Source: an uncultured Eubacteriales bacterium (GTDB lineage Bacteria > Bacillota > Clostridia > Oscillospirales > Oscillospiraceae). From it: a DNA stretch of 64,000 nucleotides. The stretch lies in NCBI GenBank assembly GCA_958402445.1, contig CATXTO010000009.1, forward strand, positions 1 to 64,000, in the 5' to 3' direction. The stretch's first letter is position 1; each line of letters begins with the position of its first letter. A program made the position numbers and the translations under genes. This document shows, piece after piece, positions 60,854 to 64,000 of the stretch. The notes under the pieces were generated by a model that searched no databases, had not been told where the DNA came from, and worked only from the letters and a program-made list of their open reading frames with translations.

Positions 60854-61441
60854 CTAGTTTTCCCCAGTGGCAAGGCGCTGAAACAGGGTCAAACACATTT
60901 CAAAAAACTCCTGCTTTGTTCCCCTGTTCTCTAGACAGTAATCGCACCGCGTCCGATAATACGCATCGTCCGGCTGCGCCTGAATCCGACGGGCTGCATA
61001 GTCCCGGCTGATCCCCTCCCGGGTCATAAGCCGGGCAATCCGGTCCTCATAGGGCGCGCACACTGCCGCGGTCCAGGTGCATAGGCTGGCCAAGTCCCCC
61101 TCCAGCAGCGCGACCGCGTCAATGGCGGCCAACTCCCCCGGCCATTCCGCCAGCCGACGCAGGACCTCCCGCCGCACGGCGCTATGAGTGATGGCGTTCA
61201 AGGCAATCAGAGCCTCATGGTCGGAAAAGACCAGGTTTCCCAATTCCTTGCGCGCCAGGCGTCCGCCTTGCACCATGCCTGGAAACCGCTTTTCGATGTT
61301 CGCCAGCAGCTCCAGGTCCTCATCCAGCATAGAGTGGTAAATCTCGTCGCAATCCAGGGCCAGAGCCCCCAGGGTACGAGCCGCCTCCAGCGCGGTGGTT
61401 TTGCCGCAGCCGGAGCCTCCTGTGATACCCAGTATCCTCAC
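60854..61441 (-). CDS. coaE: Dephospho-CoA kinase
   Basis: A 195-residue kinase for the last step of CoA synthesis. P-loop ILGITGGSGCGKTTALEAAR; family motifs ALDCDEIYHSMLDE, ELAAIDAVALLEGDL, RIARLMTREGISRDYAARRI. The GTG start at 61441 overlaps the Sua5 stop (GTGA) with GGAGG 7 bases upstream; longer readings run into the Sua5 gene. Ends in TAG. Confidence 0.92.
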   Translation of the reverse strand: MRILGITGGSGCGKTTALEAARTLGALALDCDEIYHSMLDEDLELLANIEKRFPGMVQGGRLARKELGNLVFSDHEALIALNAITHSAVRREVLRRLAEWPGELAAIDAVALLEGDLASLCTWTAAVCAPYEDRIARLMTREGISRDYAARRIQAQPDDAYYRTRCDYCLENRGTKQEFFEMCLTLFQRLATGEN

Positions 61442-62472
61442 AGCTCTTCCTCCGGGTCTACGACCTGAAAGCCCGCCGCCTTCTTCAGGCGATTCTGCAC
61501 GGCGAATGCCACACCGCCGCCCTCCGGGCATCGGGCATATACCTTTCCCACAGCCGGATCGTCCAGGATCCTCAGGGCCGCAAAAAGCCCCGCCGACAGG
61601 GTAGCGGGATCGGCCTGCCGGCCATAGGCCAAAGGATTGCACCCTACATACAAGGGCAGCTCCTCCGCAAAGCACAGCACCCGATCTCCAGGGCCGTAAC
61701 GCCGACGAATGTATGCCGCCGCCTGATCGCTGCTCCCAGAGACGATGATCACGGGCTCCTGGGGCGCATAGTGCCGATACTTCATACCTGGCGCCTTCAC
61801 CACGGCATCCCCCGTAATTGGGGCGGTTACCGCCCGGTCAATCTCCAGCTCTCCCAGGAGCTTCCCCAATTCCTCCGGCGTCACGCCGCCAGGCCGCAGC
61901 AGCCGGGGACGGGCTTCCGTCAAATCCACTATGGTGGATTCCACGCCTACCGCGCAGGGTCCGCCGTCCACCACCGCCTCGATCCTCCCATCCAAGTCGT
62001 GGAGCACATGCTGGGCCGTGGTGGTGGAGGGCTTCCCAGACAGATTGGCCGATGGCGCGGCTAAAGGAACGCCGGCTAAACGTATTATTTCCCGGGTCAC
62101 TGCGGTGACCGGGCAGCGCACCGCCACCGTGGAGAGCCCCGCCGTGGTCCGCCGGGGAACTTTGTCCCGGGCTGGCAGCACCAAGGTCAGGGGCCCCGGC
62201 CAAAACCGCTTCACAAGATGGTAGGCCATGGAAGGAATGCTGTGGCAGTAGTTCTCCAGCATCTCCGGGCCGGTGACATGCAGAATCAAGGGGTTGTCCT
62301 GGGGTCTTCCCTTGACCTCAAAAATCCGGGCCACCGCCCCCTCATTTAGGCCGTCAGCCGCTAGACCGTAGACCGTCTCCGTGGGGATGGCCACCAAGCC
62401 TCCCCCTCGAATAATTTCCGCCGCAAGGGCCGGTGCCTCCGGGTCCCCGGCGCGCAATCGCAAGGTTTTCAT
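61438..62472 (-). CDS. sua5: Threonylcarbamoyl-AMP synthase (Sua5)
   Basis: A 344-residue enzyme of tRNA t6A synthesis: YrdC domain (GGGLVAIPTETVYGLAADGL, KGRPQDNPLILHV, PSANLSGKPSTTTAQHVLHD, LLRPGGVTPEEL) joined to the C-terminal Sua5 domain (APGMKYRHYAP, EGGGVAFAVQNRLKKAAG). ATG at 62472 with AAGGA upstream; it starts 10 bases after the RF1 stop. Confidence 0.95.
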   Translation of the reverse strand: MKTLRLRAGDPEAPALAAEIIRGGGLVAIPTETVYGLAADGLNEGAVARIFEVKGRPQDNPLILHVTGPEMLENYCHSIPSMAYHLVKRFWPGPLTLVLPARDKVPRRTTAGLSTVAVRCPVTAVTREIIRLAGVPLAAPSANLSGKPSTTTAQHVLHDLDGRIEAVVDGGPCAVGVESTIVDLTEARPRLLRPGGVTPEELGKLLGELEIDRAVTAPITGDAVVKAPGMKYRHYAPQEPVIIVSGSSDQAAAYIRRRYGPGDRVLCFAEELPLYVGCNPLAYGRQADPATLSAGLFAALRILDDPAVGKVYARCPEGGGVAFAVQNRLKKAAGFQVVDPEEEL

Positions 62473-62482
62473 AGCAAATCCT

Positions 62483-63553
62483 TCAATCCTGGCTGTGCCT
62501 GAGCTTTTCGGCCTGGTCCGCCGTGACCAGCGCGTCGATGAGCTCGTCCAGCGAGCCGTCCAGAATGGTGTCAATCTTATACAGCGTCAGGCCGATGCGG
62601 TGGTCCGTCACCCGCCCCTGGGGGAAATTATAGGTGCGGATCCGCTCGTTGCGCATACCGGTTCCCACCTGGCTCCGGCGCAGGCCCGTAATTTCCCCGG
62701 AAACTCTGGCCTGTTCAATTTCGTAGAGTTTAGAAGCCAGCATGCGCATGCATTTCTCCCGATTTTGCACCTGGCTCCGCTCCTCTTGACAGGAAACGAC
62801 CAAACCCGAGGGCTTGTGAATGAGTCGGACCGCGGAAGAGGTCTTGTTGATGTGCTGGCCGCCGGCGCCGGAGGACCGGAATACCTGCATCTCAATGTCC
62901 TCCGGCCGCAGCTCCACGTCTACCTCTTCCATCTCCGGCAGCACCGCCACTGTAGCGGTGGAAGTGTGGACCCGGCCGCCGGATTCCGTCTCCGGCACTC
63001 GCTGCACCCGGTGCACCCCGCTTTCAAATTTCAACCGGGACCAGGCGCCGGCGCCGCAGACCAAAAAGTCCGCCTCCTTTACGCCGCCCAGCTCCGTATC
63101 ATTATAATTCAACAGTTCGATGCTCCAGCCCCTTGCCGCAGCATACATAGAGTACATGCGAAACAGGCTGTGGGCAAACAGAGCGCTCTCCTCGCCACCA
63201 ACGCCGCCGCGGATCTCCATGATGACATCCTTATCGTCGTTGGGGTCCCGGGGCAGCAGCAGAATGCGCAGCCGTTCCTGAAGCTGCTCCTGTTCCTGTC
63301 TGGCCCTGTGCATCTGCTCCTGGCATAGCGCACGCATCTCCAGGTCGGTCTCCGAGGCAAGAAGCTCCCGGGCCTCTTCCTGGTCCCGCTGCGCCCGGCA
63401 AAAGGCCCGATACGCCTCTACCACCGGCTCCAATTCATTTTTTTCCTTCAGGAGCCTTGCCGCCCGGCCGGGGTCCTGAAAAAAATCCGGCTGCTCCGAT
63501 TTGGCGCAAAGCTCTTCATAGCGGCTCTCGACCGCACGTAGTTTTTCCAGCAT
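62483..63553 (-). CDS. prfA: Peptide chain release factor 1
   Basis: A 356-residue class I release factor that ends translation at UAA and UAG. GGQ motif in SSGAGGQHINKTSSAVRLIH; the codon-recognition PxT tripeptide appears as VQRVPETE. Methylation of the GGQ Gln normally needs PrmC, which is not next to it here. Its presence shows TAG is a genuine stop in this host. Confidence 0.95.
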   Translation of the reverse strand: MLEKLRAVESRYEELCAKSEQPDFFQDPGRAARLLKEKNELEPVVEAYRAFCRAQRDQEEARELLASETDLEMRALCQEQMHRARQEQEQLQERLRILLLPRDPNDDKDVIMEIRGGVGGEESALFAHSLFRMYSMYAAARGWSIELLNYNDTELGGVKEADFLVCGAGAWSRLKFESGVHRVQRVPETESGGRVHTSTATVAVLPEMEEVDVELRPEDIEMQVFRSSGAGGQHINKTSSAVRLIHKPSGLVVSCQEERSQVQNREKCMRMLASKLYEIEQARVSGEITGLRRSQVGTGMRNERIRTYNFPQGRVTDHRIGLTLYKIDTILDGSLDELIDALVTADQAEKLRHSQD

Positions 63554-63627
63554 GGATAGACCTCACAAATCATCTTTCTCATGCATTGTACCAGCAATTT
63601 GGGGAAAAGTAAACCCGCGGTAAAAAA

Positions 63628-64000
63628 TTAGGCCCTTTCGTACGTCAAAAGGGCCATAGAAGCCCGGTCCGAGAGCGTTTGCAGGGCGGACAGCCGCTGG
63701 GCGCCGGCCTGGGTAATCCGCCAGAAATGGGGCGTCATGGCCAAAAGGTTCTGGATTTGATTGCCCGAAACAGCAAAGGAAAACGTCACGGGCCTTCGCT
63801 CCAAAAGCCGGAAGCCGGGAAAGTCCGGCTGCAGATTCTTTTCCCGGTGCAGAAGCGTGGGGTAAATCACCCGTTTCAGCGCCAGCAGGTGGTCCTCCGC
63901 GGCCAGCGCATGCAGTAGCACGCCGCCGGGCCGCAGAACCCTGGCAAACTCCCCCGGCACCGCCGGCGCAAACAAACACAGCAGCAGGTCAAAGCTTTCG
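63628..64000 (-). CDS. RlmA-like rRNA methyltransferase, C-terminal part
   Basis: Partial: runs off the window edge, only the last about 124 codons are seen. FDLLLCLFAPAVPGEFARVL, RPGGVLLHALAAEDHL and the C-terminal LAMTPHFWRITQAGAQRLS match the SAM-dependent guanine-N1 rRNA methyltransferase RlmA family. The N-terminal zinc finger expected for that family would lie outside. Confidence 0.75.
   Translation of the reverse strand, partial: ESFDLLLCLFAPAVPGEFARVLRPGGVLLHALAAEDHLLALKRVIYPTLLHREKNLQPDFPGFRLLERRPVTFSFAVSGNQIQNLLAMTPHFWRITQAGAQRLSALQTLSDRASMALLTYERA

Overview
The window looks like the chromosome of a GC-rich, anaerobic, spore-forming-lineage Firmicute of the gut Clostridia (Oscillospiraceae / Flavonifractor-like is my best guess). 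Reasons: Firmicute-type str operon with an L7Ae-like gene before rpsL, strong AGGAGG ribosome sites, YloU/YloV pair, BspA-type leucine-rich adhesin with an LPxTG-like anchor, two-subunit Fe-S fumarase, a CotJC-like Mn catalase, and Tn4451/TnpX-family elements typical of gut clostridia. No rRNA, tRNA or CRISPR array was seen.

Layout. 1-4.4 kb: a graveyard of integrative-element genes (an intact small serine recombinase, fragments of a TnpX-type recombinase, relaxase-like, sigma-like, TnpV and Cys-rich proteins). 4.5-15.1 kb: a surface-protein locus on the minus strand; an XRE regulator, OmpR-type response regulator, 7TM sensor kinase and a small kinase-like protein lacking the phospho-acceptor His lead directly into a 2146-residue LRR adhesin, followed by a ruined sortase gene. 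15.6-19.8 kb: fumarase, a MalY/PatB lyase, 3-methyladenine glycosylase and Mn catalase. 20-25.1 kb: a TnpX-family mobilizable element with a broken recombinase and a TetR/membrane-protein cargo pair.

25.2-35.7 kb: a molybdenum-hydroxylase island. A three-subunit xanthine-dehydrogenase-like operon with its own ECF substrate-binding protein, a MocA-like cytidylyltransferase, a fused xanthine-dehydrogenase-like enzyme with a polyferredoxin, a ModE-like regulator, and the YqeC/YqeB pair that marks selenium-dependent molybdenum hydroxylases. Together they suggest oxidation of purines or other N-heterocycles.

35.8-49.3 kb: phosphotransferase, then tuf, fusA, rpsG, rpsL, L7Ae-like, rpoC, rpoB, all on the minus strand. 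49.7-51.3 kb: two decayed genes. 51.4-64 kb: housekeeping genes (NUDIX, FakA-like, Asp23, iPGM, M18 aminopeptidase, CoaE, Sua5, RF1, a partial rRNA methyltransferase) plus an unusual NTF2-like/P-loop fusion protein and gene-poor stretches full of palindromic repeats.

Most notable for follow-up: the regulator-adhesin operon with a His-less DHp protein, the selenium/molybdenum hydroxylase island with an orphan ECF S protein, three in-frame TAG codons confined to mobile-element genes, and a 320-bp chain of near-perfect hairpins after the M18 aminopeptidase gene.
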